Shown one piece after another: positions 1 to 11,505 of a stretch of 64,000 nucleotides of DNA. Position numbers and translations under genes: made by a program. The stretch covers positions 1-64,000 of the forward strand of contig NC_135174.1 in assembly GCF_041146795.1 (NCBI RefSeq), given 5' to 3'. The DNA is from Maylandia zebra (taxonomy: Eukaryota > Chordata > Actinopteri > Cichliformes > Cichlidae). How positions within the stretch are numbered: the first letter of the stretch is position 1; every line of letters starts with the position of its first letter. The notes under the pieces were generated by a model that worked only from the letters and a program-made list of their open reading frames with translations, was not told where the DNA came from and searched no databases.

Positions 1-2
1 CC

Positions 3-2153
3 ACATTGTTACGTCAGATGTTTCAGAATCTGAATAAGAAGCAAGCCTGCATATTTTATGCAGTTAGAGACTGGTGCATTAAAAGAGTCTGTGCTCTAAA
101 TCCAGAGCAGTTTTTCTTTTATATTAATGGTGGTGCTGGAACAGGAAAATCACATCTTATCAAATGCATCTACTCAGAAGCATCTAAGATACTGAGCAAA
201 GTGCCCAGATATGCAGACGACGTTGACATATCAAAACCCACTGTCCTGTTAACTGCTTTCACTGGGACTGCAGCATTTAACATTTCTGGAACAACACTGC
301 ATTCTCTACTCAAGCTCCCGAGAAGCTTAAAACCTCCCATTCAGGGACTTGGCAATCAGCTGGATGAAGTCAGATCAGAACTTTTGAATGCTGAAATAAT
401 CGTCATTGACGAAGTGTCTATGGTGTCAAGACATCTCTTTGCATATGTAGATGCAAGACTCAAACAGATCAAAGGGACTCGGAGACCCTTTGGAGGCATG
501 TCAGTCATTGCTGTTGGAGACTTCTATCAGCTACCCCCAGTGCGACAGTCTAAACCTCTCTGTGTGCACGACCCATCCGAGATCGACCTGTGGCGGGAGC
601 ATTTTCAGATGATCACTCTGACCGAGATTATGCGTCAGAAAGATGATGTTGTCTTTGCTGAGATGCTGAACAGAATTCGTGTAAAAGGAAAGTTGGATGA
701 GCTTTGCGAAGCAGATAGAGATTTGTTGTTACAGGCCATAACTGAACCAGCCCATTGTCCGACTGATGCGTTGCACATTTTTGCAACTAATAAAGAAGTG
801 GATGCACACAACTCTTCAACACTGGCTCTGCTCCACACTCATATCATTGACATCCATGCAGATGATTTTAGAAAGGATCCTAGAACTGGCAGAATGGCAC
901 TTCAAGACAGACCATTCAAAGGAGGTAAAAACGAGTTACCAGACACACTGAAAGTTGCAGAAGGAGCTCGTGTCATGCTCACCAGAAACATTGACATACA
1001 AAATGGTTTGGTTAATGGAGCTTTTGGAATACTACTTAGAGTAGTTTACTCTGAAAACGACCAACACATCATCAAGCTTGGACTTAAAATGGATAATGAG
1101 ACATCTGGAAAGAATAACCGCACACCAGCAGACGACATGGTGTACATTGAGAGAGCAGAGGAGAATCTGAAGCAGAAAGGAGTGGTACGAAGACAGTTCC
1201 CAGTGAAGCTGGCCTTTGCATGTACAATACATAAGGTACAGGGTATGACAACCACATCAGCTGTTGTCTCTCTTAAGAGCATTTTTGAGCCCGGCATGGC
1301 CTACGTAGCTGTCAGTAGAGTGACGTCTCTCAGTGGACTGTATCTTCTTGATATGGAGGAGAAAAAAATATTCACCAACCCAGAAATCACTGCAGCACTT
1401 GAGAACATGAGACAAGCCAACCTTGATGACATGATGCCTCTTCTACACGTGAGACAAACCCTCAGCAGGTCAGAGGTTTTCACCATTGTTCATCATAATA
1501 CAGAGGGACTGCCAGCTCACATTAATGACATCAAAAGTCACCATGAATTGTGTCTAGCAGATGTTTTGTGCCTAACAGAAACACACCTGCGGGGCTCTTT
1601 TGTCGCAGAGAGTCTCCACTTGGAAAATTATAATTTGTTCAAACGCAACAGACACCTGTCCTACACAAACTTTCCCCAGATGGCTAACAGAAGTGGTGGT
1701 GGAGTTGCTGTTTATGTGAAAAGTGACATTCAAGTGCATGAAAAACAGTACATCCATAATGTAACTGACCTTGAATTTCTGGCTTTAAAGGTTGAAGCAC
1801 CAGTCAGTGCTCTGATTGCAGTTGTGTACAGACCTCCAGACTACACTCTGAGGCCATTCCTGAAAAACCTGGTAAGCCTATTAGACTCATTGGAGATCAT
1901 GGACTGTCATCCCATCATAGTTTGTGGTGATTTTAATGAGAATGTTTTATCCAGTGCAAACAAACCAATCCTGGAGCTGTTTGAGTCTAGGGGATACGCA
2001 CAGGTCATCACTGCCCCTACCACAGAGAAGAACACACTGCTTGACCTTATTTTCATTTCTCAGCCAGATCGATGTCTCCATTTTGGAGTCATGAAGACAT
2101 ACCATAGTTACCATGACCCAGTATACTGTGTATTGTCCTGTGATGATTCATGA
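3..2153 (+). CDS. Helentron (Helitron) helicase-endonuclease, 3' part
   Basis: This is the C-terminal part of the Rep/helicase protein of an autonomous Helitron, which moves by a rolling-circle mechanism. The frame is open to the left edge, so the HUH Rep nuclease would lie outside the window. Counting from position 6, a PIF1/RecD-like helicase covers about residues 10-480: Walker A GGAGTGKS at 42-49, Walker B IVIDEVSMVS near 132-141, GDFYQLPP near 171-178, then TIHKVQG and AYVAVSRV. An endonuclease/exonuclease/phosphatase (EEP) domain follows from about 490 to 710, with the catalytic-type motifs CLTETHL, GGGVAVYV, CGDFNEN, LLDLIFIS and a terminal HSYHDP. Helicase plus a C-terminal EEP domain is known for vertebrate helentrons. 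No stop or frameshift interrupts 715 residues, so the copy is young or intact in this part. Nearby tandem units (5345-17537) have helentron-type ends and could be its non-autonomous partners; that is inference. Confidence 0.93.
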   Translation, partial: TLLRQMFQNLNKKQACIFYAVRDWCIKRVCALNPEQFFFYINGGAGTGKSHLIKCIYSEASKILSKVPRYADDVDISKPTVLLTAFTGTAAFNISGTTLHSLLKLPRSLKPPIQGLGNQLDEVRSELLNAEIIVIDEVSMVSRHLFAYVDARLKQIKGTRRPFGGMSVIAVGDFYQLPPVRQSKPLCVHDPSEIDLWREHFQMITLTEIMRQKDDVVFAEMLNRIRVKGKLDELCEADRDLLLQAITEPAHCPTDALHIFATNKEVDAHNSSTLALLHTHIIDIHADDFRKDPRTGRMALQDRPFKGGKNELPDTLKVAEGARVMLTRNIDIQNGLVNGAFGILLRVVYSENDQHIIKLGLKMDNETSGKNNRTPADDMVYIERAEENLKQKGVVRRQFPVKLAFACTIHKVQGMTTTSAVVSLKSIFEPGMAYVAVSRVTSLSGLYLLDMEEKKIFTNPEITAALENMRQANLDDMMPLLHVRQTLSRSEVFTIVHHNTEGLPAHINDIKSHHELCLADVLCLTETHLRGSFVAESLHLENYNLFKRNRHLSYTNFPQMANRSGGGVAVYVKSDIQVHEKQYIHNVTDLEFLALKVEAPVSALIAVVYRPPDYTLRPFLKNLVSLLDSLEIMDCHPIIVCGDFNENVLSSANKPILELFESRGYAQVITAPTTEKNTLLDLIFISQPDRCLHFGVMKTYHSYHDPVYCVLSCDDS

Positions 2154-2402
2154 TCTAGATCTTTGAATACAGTAAGTAATTTCTATATTTTTGAATGACT
2201 TAAGAAAGTAGAGCGATATTTAAAAGTTGACGCCCTGCATTGCAGTATAATGTTTGAATTGTTTACATAAAATACAATTACATGAATTAAGTAATGATAT
2301 CAGTAAAAGATGACAATTTTATTTATTACAGAAAATCTAAAATTCACTAACAGTAACCTATAAATGTCAGAAAAATCAAATATAGCAGTTTAAAATGAAT
2401 AG

Positions 2403-2505
2403 TGTAGGCATATCCTCTCTGCAGCCAGGCTTCAACATCCTGCCAGGCTGCCCCAGTCTCACTGTGGCTGGGAGGGAGGGAGGGTGGACCAGAGGATTGC
2501 CTACA
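2403..2505. repeat. Stem-loop with 15-16 bp arms
   Basis: TGTAGGCATATCCTCT at 2403-2418 pairs with AGAGGATTGCCTACA at 2491-2505, with one unpaired base. The arms enclose about 72 bp that includes GGGA repeats. It lies 250 bp after the helentron stop codon. It could be a small palindromic element or a structured 3' region; no function is assigned. Confidence 0.55.
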
Positions 2506-2816
2506 CAACACATAAATGTTCAACAGCTTCTTCATTGTTTCTGAGAGAACAATAACGACTAAAGGTTGCTTTTTAAAAAAACAAACAAACAAACCTAATT
2601 ACAGCAATAATGACAGTTAAGCCACTTTATGTGTGCCTCTATTTTGAAATACTATTTACAAAAATGTTATTATTTGGTTTGTTATAAACTTTAAACTTTT
2701 TCAAAAGTATACGATTATATTTTTGGACAAATTTTTCTATGAAACATAAATTTTTATGAGCTTTTATCATGTTTCGGCCAGTGCATTTATTAGGGTGGGT
2801 CTGGGTTGATAACTGC

Positions 2817-2836
2817 ACATTTCTGGCCAGAAATGT
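2817..2836. repeat. Perfect 20-bp palindrome
   Basis: ACATTTCTGGCCAGAAATGT equals its own reverse complement. A second near-palindrome built on ACATATGT lies just downstream (about 2849-2867). Significance is unknown. Confidence 0.7.
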
Positions 2837-2882
2837 TTCAGCAGTGTTACATATGTAGTACATATGTTACACTTGCTTTCTG

Positions 2883-4446
2883 TTACCAGCTGATACCCTA
2901 CATTTTTATAGACATTGGATGGTGTGAGGTTGGGGAGTTGAGTGGGGGGGGGGGGGGGGGGGGGGGGGTTACGGTGGGAGTTGAGGGGGGGGGGTTCCAT
3001 TCCTGTTAGGTTTCCTTTGTTTTTCTTTTTTTTTCTTTTTAAGAGAGACACAGTCCTCCTGTGTCTTCTCCAAGCTTCACATGTAAGATCCAACAGTGTG
3101 AAGCACATAGCAGCTAGAAACTGTAATGCCACAGATCAGAGAAACTTCATCATCACCATCTTCATCGCCATACGATCAGAGCGTGAGACTTCACATCTGG
3201 AGCACAGGAGAGATTCTGTGATAAGTCTTCCTTCTAGCTTGTCCCACAAGCAGTCGGTGAGATTTACTAACAACAAAAAGGGTTAATGACATTATTTCCA
3301 TGAAAACATGTATTCATTCTTTGTAAACTGTTTAAATTGTGTTTTCACTTGACCTTAGGAGTGTTAGAGTGTATTGTAATGTCTGTACTCAGGTGTTTCC
3401 CTCTGTGATTCATCCCCTTCAGAGCTGAGACACTCAGGACTGAACAGACTGCACAGTTTCTGTGACTGAGCCTTCTTTGAAACCACACATGATAGAAGGG
3501 CTTCATATTTGCAGCAGCACTACTACAGGTATTCAGTTTATTACAGGATGTGTTTGTTTCTTAGGACCAGCTCTGAGTGCACACTACCTAACATATACAC
3601 CTTTCTGTTTATTACAAACCAACTACTCTGGATCATACGGCCAGTTGGCAAGAATGTTGCTGCAGGAAAACATCCCTGGAGATCACCATCATTGTCAGAC
3701 TGACTGTGCCTCCTCTGTGCAGTGTCAAGATCCTCCCTAAATGAGTGTGTAAGTTAACATTTTCATTATTTTATTCCCTTTGATAAGACAAGTATCACTG
3801 ATATTTACATTTACAACTACATATGTTGCTATTTTCTGCTCTTCTTTTAAAGTCCTCAGCTATCCTGCTTCTGTGCTGCTTGCCACACATCAAACACTGG
3901 CCGGATGACAGGGAGGATCCACTCTGAAGTCACTGGACATGATGAGGATCATATGGGACTTCATAGTTTCACAGAAACGTTGTGCTCTGTGATTACAGGT
4001 TTTAAATGGATACAATGACGGCCTCTCTCTGATCAACAGGCTAAAGGATTGTTTTCATTGTTAGTGCTCTGTACAATGTATGCTTATTTAATATTTCATC
4101 ACAGAGCAAACCTTTATTTATTTAACATATTTTTATTTTGTTTTAATGTTGAATTAACTGTGGGGATTTTTTTAAGTGGGCACTCGGGATGTCATATGAC
4201 CAGAAATGTGGTAACTGGTATTCAACAGTATGGAAGAAAAAATCTGCTAAGAACAAAACACACACAAAACCCCCCAAGAAAATTCAAATTCATTCCATGT
4301 AATCCAATCTAAAACATTTTAAACTGCTGAACAGCAACACAAACAGTGTTAAAAAACAGTGTTAACAGAATGATTATGATGATCTTGTACCAAAGTTTCA
4401 GGTCACATGGCACACCTAGTGTGTAGTGTGGGGTATCAGCTGGTAA
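2883..4446. mobile_element. Possible MITE bounded by 20-bp inverted repeats
   Basis: TTACCAGCTGATACCCTACA at 2883-2902 and TGTGGGGTATCAGCTGGTAA at 4427-4446 are inverted copies with one mismatch. Read as CCAGCTGATACCC termini flanked by TA on both sides, they would fit a TA-targeting (Tc1/mariner-like) non-autonomous element of about 1.56 kb. The interior encodes nothing recognisable. The similarity ends at the outer edge of the repeats. Confidence 0.4.
2944..2994. repeat. Poly-G tracts
   Basis: A run of 25 G (2944-2968) is followed by a second run of 10 G (2985-2994). Such tracts are prone to length errors in sequencing and can form G-quadruplexes. Confidence 0.85.
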
Positions 4447-5173
4447 GTATAGTTTTTTTCGTATTTGTGTCCTTAGAGTTTAGATAGATAAAGCCTTGTG
4501 TATAATATTTACTTATAATTTATAATAATGCTTCGTGTCTGAGCCCAGGTTAAAACAATGTGTAAAAAAAGCATTTAGCGGCATGGCTGAACAATGCTGT
4601 AAACTATTGATACTTATTTATCCATGTTCACAAAAAGGACTAATGTTTTTATTTGATTATTTGCATGTGTTAAACTGTGTCACCACCTTAGGCTTTCATT
4701 TGAGTTTACTCAAAAATCTCTAATACAGTTCTCTTTTACCACTGTGTGGACTCTGTTTACATTAAAACATAAAGAAGAATGAGTAATAAAAAGACATGTA
4801 GACAGATCAGAAGATTAAGTAGACCGATAGAAACAGCTGTTCAGCCATGTTTTAAGAAACCAACACAATTTAAAGGTTCAGGAATGTGGTTTTAAAAGTT
4901 GAATTTTCATGTATTTCATATGTTGCTTATTATTTTTTATTTAGTTATTTAATTTTGTTATTTTTATTTATTCTACTAGTCCTTTTCAGAAAGAAGCTGT
5001 AAAATATGACTTAAGATTTTTATGTTATTTTCTATGACATACAAAACAAATTGATGTATGTAATACTATTAAACACGATATACACATGTGTATATGGCTG
5101 AAAAACATTATGCTGTATATTAAAGTTTGTATTTTCTCCAGAATGTTTGTTCATCTTTTAAGTTCATTTCAAT

Positions 5174-5344
5174 TAGAAGAATATGAACTTTTAATATTCA
5201 TTCAGAGGTTTTCTGACTCTAAATTTTCTCTAAATTTAAACATTCAAAATTTTTAGCTTAATATTCAGCAATTAATTCATTTCAGTGCATACATTCAGAT
5301 TCAAGCATTCACACTGCAGTTTCTTCAGAAAATGCACTTTCTAG
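5174..5344 (+). mobile_element. Solo helentron-type 3' end, diverged
   Basis: From about 5174 the sequence matches the last ~300 bp of the tandem units, but with an internal deletion and more substitutions. It keeps the subterminal repeat TTCAAGCATTCACAC, the hairpin built on TGCAGTTTC/GAAAATGCA and the terminal CTAG at 5341-5344. Unit 1 follows immediately. It may be an older truncated copy, or the 3' terminus of the autonomous helentron whose ORF ends at 2153; the sequence alone cannot decide. Confidence 0.7.
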
Positions 5345-6906
5345 TTAGTGTGAATGCTTGAAAAGCATTCACAGTATTGTTCTTCTAATCTTTATTCTAT
5401 TTTATTATATTTTATTATTATGGATTCCGTACGTTTTTTGTAATCTATCTCCTTCAAAACCGTTCAACTTAGAAAAACCATTCAAACACCATTAGATTCC
5501 TATTCTTTTGGACATGACTGCTTCTATTTTTCTCATTTTAAACATTTATATTTTTAATTTTATTCAACTTTTTTCAACAAAAATTTCCCATGTATTTCAA
5601 TGGGGAGACCCTTCAAATTCTCATTCAACTTCCTCCTCTTTAAACTGTATCTACTTCCACATACATTGACATAGAGCCACCATTCAAACTTTAAAACGAA
5701 GACAAGACATTCAACTATTCAACTTGTATTTATCTTTTCAATATCTATTATACTTTTTCTTCAGTTCCAGTTTAAGTTTCATGATGTTTTTTCACCCGTT
5801 TCAAAGTTTATAATGGGTGTGTATGGGACGGAATGTTGGGGCTAGAGTGAGACAGCTCAACTGCTAGAGTGAGAGGAGCAAAAAAATTAATCTTAAAATA
5901 TTTTTTAAAACTGCTGCTGTGTCCGCAGCGTTTGCTCTACAGGTATGATTTTACCCTCAAAACGTAGCCATCGCTGTCCTCTTTCATCCAATGTGTTTAC
6001 TATTGTCCTAGGTGTTATGGTTCTTTCGTAAATGTCACCAATGCACAGCCTCCTCCCTCCAACTCTTCCATAGACTCTAATGTTAAAATGGCTCAGAAGG
6101 TTCGTTTGAAAATCAGAAGAGCATGGTGTCTTTACACTGTCACCACGTCCATATAATAAACTCCACAGGCATGAAAACTGAGAATTCAGTAGACTAGACA
6201 TTGCTGTCACTCACGGTGAAAGAATTTTGTCAATACGACTTTTACTTTTCATTTGGGAACGATTTGTTTCGGCCTGACTTTTCTGTTCATTTTAAGCAGC
6301 AAAAGTGAGGCGCATGTCTGTGTACGTGTGTATGGAGCCATTGGGTGCGGTCACTATAGCAACCAGGCTCACACCTGCCTGCTTAACGAGCTCTGCCTGC
6401 CACTGTACCAAGATTCATCTTAAGCACTTCTCTTTCAACTGCTGCTGTGTCCACAGTGTTACAGCCATCATTTTACCCTCAAATTGTCGCCATTATTGTT
6501 CTCTTTCCAACACCGTATCTTTCAAAGCTCAGGCATTTAAACTTTTTAAACTGTGTGGATCAAAGTGGAGGGATCACATTTGAGTCATTCAGTGATTCAA
6601 AGAATATGACCTTTTAATATTCATTCAGATGTTTTCTGACTCTAAATGTTCTTTTCTCATTTCTTAGGGTTTTCTAATTTACATTTAAAACATTTTCAGT
6701 TTTTTTCCAACTCCTTCTTCTGTGTAACCTTCAGCTTTTAGCAGTTCAGCACCTTTGTTTTCAGGTTAAATTCGTTTTTTTTTTGTTGTTTTTTTTAAAT
6801 CTCATTCAATATTTTTAACTCAAAATTCAGCAATTAATTCATTTCAGTGCATACATTCAGATTCAAGCATTCACACTGCAGTTTCTTCAGAAAATGCACT
6901 TTCTAG
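5345..6906 (+). repeat. HINE-like unit 1 (1562 bp, with 5' hairpin)
   Basis: It begins AGTGTGAATGC with the full 5' fold-back and ends with CTAG at 6903-6906. Two diverged copies of a ~80 bp module starting CTGCTGCTGTGTCC lie at about 5911-5998 and 6439-6516. Confidence 0.8.
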
Positions 6907-8454
6907 TTATTATTAGTGTGAATGCTTGAAAAGCATTCACAGTATTGTTCTTCTAATCTTTATTATTATATTTTATTCTGTATTCCGTACGTTTTTTGAA
7001 AGCCTACTCCTTCAAAACCGTTCAACTTAGAAAAACCATTCAAACATCGTTAGATTCCTATTATTTTGGACAACATTGCTTCTATTTTTCTCATTTTTAA
7101 CATTTATATTTTTAATTTTATTCAACTTTATTCAACAAAAATTTCCCATGTATTTCAATGGGGAGACCCTTCAAATTCTCATTCAACTTACTCATTTTTA
7201 AACTCTTACTACTTCAACATACGTTCACATAGAGCCACCATTCAAACTTTAAAACGAAGACAAGACATTCAACTATTCAACTTGTATTTATCTTTTCAAT
7301 ATCTATTATACTTTTTCTTCAGTTCCAGTTTAAGTTTCACGATGTTTTTTCACCCGTTTCAGAGTTTATAATGGGTGTGTATGGGACGGAATGTTGGGGC
7401 TAGAGTGAGGCAGCTCAACTGCTAGAGTGAGAGGAGCAAAAAAATTAATCTTAAAATATTTTTTAAAACTGCTGCTGTGTCCGCAGCGTTTGCTCTACAG
7501 GTATGATTTTACCCTCAAAACGTAGCCATGGCTGTCCTCTTTCATCCAATGTGTTTACTATTGTACTAGGTGTTATGGTTCTTTCATAAATGTCACCAAT
7601 GCACAGCCTCCTCCCTCCAACTCTTCCATAGACTCTAATGTTAAAATGGCTCAGAAGGTTCGTTTGAAAATCAGAAGAGCATGGTGTCTTTCCACTGTCA
7701 CCACGTCCATATAATAAACTCCACAGGCATGAAAACTGAGAATTCAGTAGACTAGAAGCTGCTGTCGCTCACGGTGAAAGAATTTTGTCAATACGACTTT
7801 TACTTTTCATTTGGGAACGATTTGTTTCGGCCTGACTTTTCTGTTCATTTTAAGCAGCAAAAGTGAGGCGCATGTCTGTGTACGTGTGTATGGAGCCATT
7901 GGGTGCGGTCACTATAGCAACCAGGCTCACACCTGCCTGCTTAACGAGCTCTGCCTGCCACTGTACCAAGATTCATCTTAAGCACTTCTCTTTCAACTGC
8001 TGCTGTGTCCACAGTGTTACAGCCATCATTTTACCCTCACATTGTCGCCATTATTGTTCTCTTTCCAACACCGTATCTTTCAAAGCTCAGGCATTTAAAC
8101 TTTTTAAACTGTGTGGATCAAAGTGGAGGGATCACATTTGAGTCATTCAGTGATTCAAAGAATATGACCTTTTAATATTCATTCAGATGTTTTCTGACTC
8201 TAAATGTTCTTTTCTCATTTCTTAGGGTTTTCTAATTTACATTTAAAACATTTTCAGTTTTTTTCCAACTCCTCCTTCTGTGTAACCTTCAGCTTTTAGC
8301 AGTTCAGCACTTTTGTTTTCAGGTTAAATTCGGGTTTTGTTTTTTTTATCTCATTCAAGATTTTTAACTTAAATTCAGTAATTAATTCATTTCAGTGCAT
8401 ACATTCAGATTCAAGCATTCACACTGCAGTTTCTTCAGAAAATGCACTTTCTAG
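6907..8454 (+). repeat. HINE-like unit 2 (1548 bp, with 5' hairpin)
   Basis: The junction from unit 1 carries an extra TTATT before AGTGTGAATGC. The 5' fold-back is present. It ends with CTAG at 8451-8454. Confidence 0.8.
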
Positions 8455-10010
8455 TTATTAGTGTGAATGCTTGAAAAGCATTCACAGTATTGTTCTTCTA
8501 ATCTTTATTCTATTTTATTATTATGGATTCCGTACGTTTTTTTGTACTCTATCTCCTTCAAAACCGTTCAACTTAGAAAAACCATTCAAACACCATTAGA
8601 TTCCTATTCTTTTGGACATGACTGCTTCTATTTTTCTCATTTTTAACATTTATATTTTTAATTTTATTCAACTTTTTTCAACAAAAATTTCCCATGTATT
8701 TCAATGGGGAGACCCTTCAAATTCTCATTCAACTTCCTCCTCTTTAAACTGTATCTACTTCCACATACATTGACATAGAGCCACCATTCAAACTTTAAAA
8801 CGAAGACAAGACATTCAACTATTCAACTTGTATTTATCTTTTCAATATCTATTATACTTTTTCTTCAGTTCCAGTTTAAGTTTCATGATGTTTTTTCACC
8901 CGTTTCAGAGTTTATAATGGGTGTGTATGGGACGGAATGTTGGGGCTAGAGTGAGGCAGCTCAACTGCTAGAGTGAGAGGAGCAAAAAAATTAATCTTAA
9001 AATCTTTTTTAAAACTGCTGCTGTGTCCGCAGCGTTTGCTCTACAGGTATGATTTTACCCTCAAAACGTAGCCATCGCTGTCCTCTTTCATCCAATGTGT
9101 TTACTATTGTACTAGGTGTTATGGTTCTTTCATAAATGTCACCAATGCACAGCCTCCTCCCTCCAACTCTTCCATAGACTCTAATGTTAAAATGGCTCAG
9201 AAGGTTCGTTTGAAAATCAGAAGAGCATGGTGTCTTTCCACTGTCACCACGTCCATATAATAAACTCCACAGGCATGAAAACTGAGAATTCAGTAGACTA
9301 GAAGCTGCTGTCGCTCACGGTGAAAGAATTTCGTCAATACGACCTATACTTTTCATTTGGGAACGATTTGTTTCGGCCTGACTTTTCTGTTCATTTTAAG
9401 CAGCAAAAGTGAGGCGCATGTCTGTGTACGTGTGTATGGAGCCATTGGGTGCAGTCACTATAGCAACCAGGCTCACACCTGCCTGCTTAACGAGCTCTGC
9501 CTGCCACTCTACCAAGATTCATCTTAAACACTTCTCTTTCAACTGCTGCTGTGTCCACAGTGTTACAGCCATCATTTTACCCTCAAATTGTCGCCATTAT
9601 TGTTCTCTTTCCAACACCGTATCTTTCAAAGCTCAGGCATTTAAACTTTTTAAACTGTGTGGGTCCAAGTGGAGGGATCACATTTTAGTCATTCAGTGAT
9701 TCAAAGAATATGACCTTTTAATATTCTTTCAGATGTTTTCTGACTCTAAATGTTCTTTTCTCATTTCTTAGGTTTTTCTAATTTACAATTAAAACATTTT
9801 CAGCTTTTTTCCAACTTCTTCTTCTGTGTAACCTTCAGCTTTTAGCAGTTCAGCACTTTTGTTTTCAGGTTAAATTCAGGTTGTTTTTTTTTTTTTTTTT
9901 TTATCTCATTCAAAATTTTTAACTCAAAATTCAGCAATTAATTCATTTCACTGCATACATTCAGATTCAAGCATTCACACTGCAGTTTCTTCAGAAAATG
10001 CACTTTCTAG
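8455..10010 (+). repeat. HINE-like unit 3 (1556 bp, with 5' hairpin)
   Basis: The junction is TTATTAGTGTGAATGC, so the 5' fold-back is present. A T-tract of about 19 near 9885-9902 precedes the 3' end. It ends with CTAG at 10007-10010. Confidence 0.8.
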
Positions 10011-11505
10011 TATTTTATTATTATGGATTCCGTACGTTTTTTGTACTCTATCTCCTTCAAAACCGTTCAACTTAGAAAAACCATTCAAACACCATTAGAT
10101 TCCTATTCTTTTGGACATGACTGCTTCTATTTTTCTCATTTTTAACATTTATATTTTTAATTTTATTCAACTTTTTTCAACAAAAATTTCCCATGTATTT
10201 CAATGGGGAGACCCTTCAAATTCTCATTCAACTTCCTCCTCTTTAAACTGTATCTACTTCCACATACATTGACATAGAGCCACCATTCAAACTTTAAAAC
10301 GAAGACAAGACATTCAACTATTCAACTTGTATTTATCTTTTCAATATCTATTATACTTTTTCTTCAGTTCCAGTTTAAGTTTCATGATGTTTTTTCACCC
10401 GTTTCAGAGTTTATAATGGGTGTGTATGGGACGGAATGTTGGGGCTAGAGTGAGACAGCTCAACTGCTAGAGTGAGAGGAGCAAAAAAATTAATCTTAAA
10501 ATCTTTTTTAAAACTGCTGCTGTGTCCGCAGCGTTTGCTCTACAGGTATGATTTTACCCTCAAAACGTAGCCATCGCTGTCCTCTTTCATCCAATGTGTT
10601 TACTATTGTCCTAGGTGTTATGGTTCTTTCATAAATGTCACCAATGCACAGCCTCCTCCCTCCAACTCTTCCATAGACTCTAATGTTAAAATGGCTCAGA
10701 AGGTTCGTTTGAAAATCAGAAGAGCATGGTGTCTTTACACTGTCACCACGTCCATATAATAAACTCCACAGGCATGAAAACTGAGAATTTAGTAGACTAG
10801 ACATTGCTGTCACTCACGGTGAAAGAATTTCGTCAATACGACTTTTACTTTTCATTTGGGAACGATTTGTTTCGGCCTGACTTTTCTGTTCATTTTAAGC
10901 AGCAAAAGTGAGGCGCATGTCTGTGTACGTGTGTATGGAGCCATTGGGTGCGGTCACTATAGCAACCAGGCTCACACCTGCCTGCTTAACGAGCTCTGCC
11001 TGCCACTGTGCCAAGATTCATCTTAAGCACTTCTCTTTCAACTGCTGCTGTGTCCACAGTGTTACAGCCATCATTTTACCCTCAAATTGTCGCCATTATT
11101 GTTCTCTTTCCAACACCGTATCTTTCAAAGCTCAGGCATTTAAACTTTTTAAACTGTGTGGATCAAAGTGGAGGGATCACATTTGAGTCATTCAGTGATT
11201 CAAAGAATATGACCTTTTAATATTCATTCAGATGTTTTCTGACTCTAAATGTTCTTTTCTCATTTCTTAGGGTTTTCTAATTTACATTTAAAACATTTTC
11301 AGTTTTTTTCCAACTCCTTCTTCTGTGTAACCTTCAGCTTTTAGCAGTTCAGCACCTTTGTTTTCAGGTTAAATTCGTTTTTTTGGGGGGTTTTTTAATC
11401 TCATTCAATATTTTTAACTCAAAATTCAGCAATTAATTCATTTCAGTGCATACATTCAGATTCAAGCATTCACACTGCAGTTTCTTCAGAAAATGCACTT
11501 TCTAG
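10011..11505 (+). repeat. HINE-like unit 4 (1495 bp, 5' hairpin missing)
   Basis: CTAG of unit 3 is joined directly to TATTTTATTATTATGG, so the ~55-bp 5' fold-back is absent. It ends with CTAG at 11502-11505. Confidence 0.8.

Larger units (their letters stand above)
2154..5173. other. Non-coding stretch between helentron ORF and the 1.5 kb tandem units
   Basis: No gene is recognised here. Short frames of 60-120 codons occur on both strands but none shows a domain. The stretch contains a stem-loop (2403-2505), a perfect palindrome (2817-2836), G-runs (2944-2968, 2985-2994) and a pair of 20-bp inverted repeats (2883-2902 and 4427-4446). It may be the 3' untranslated part of the helentron, later-inserted material, or both. 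Confidence 0.6.

Noticed and set aside
2767..3132. 121-codon minus-strand frame with a poly-proline run
   Set aside because: The poly-proline is the reverse of the poly-G tract; no domain on either side.
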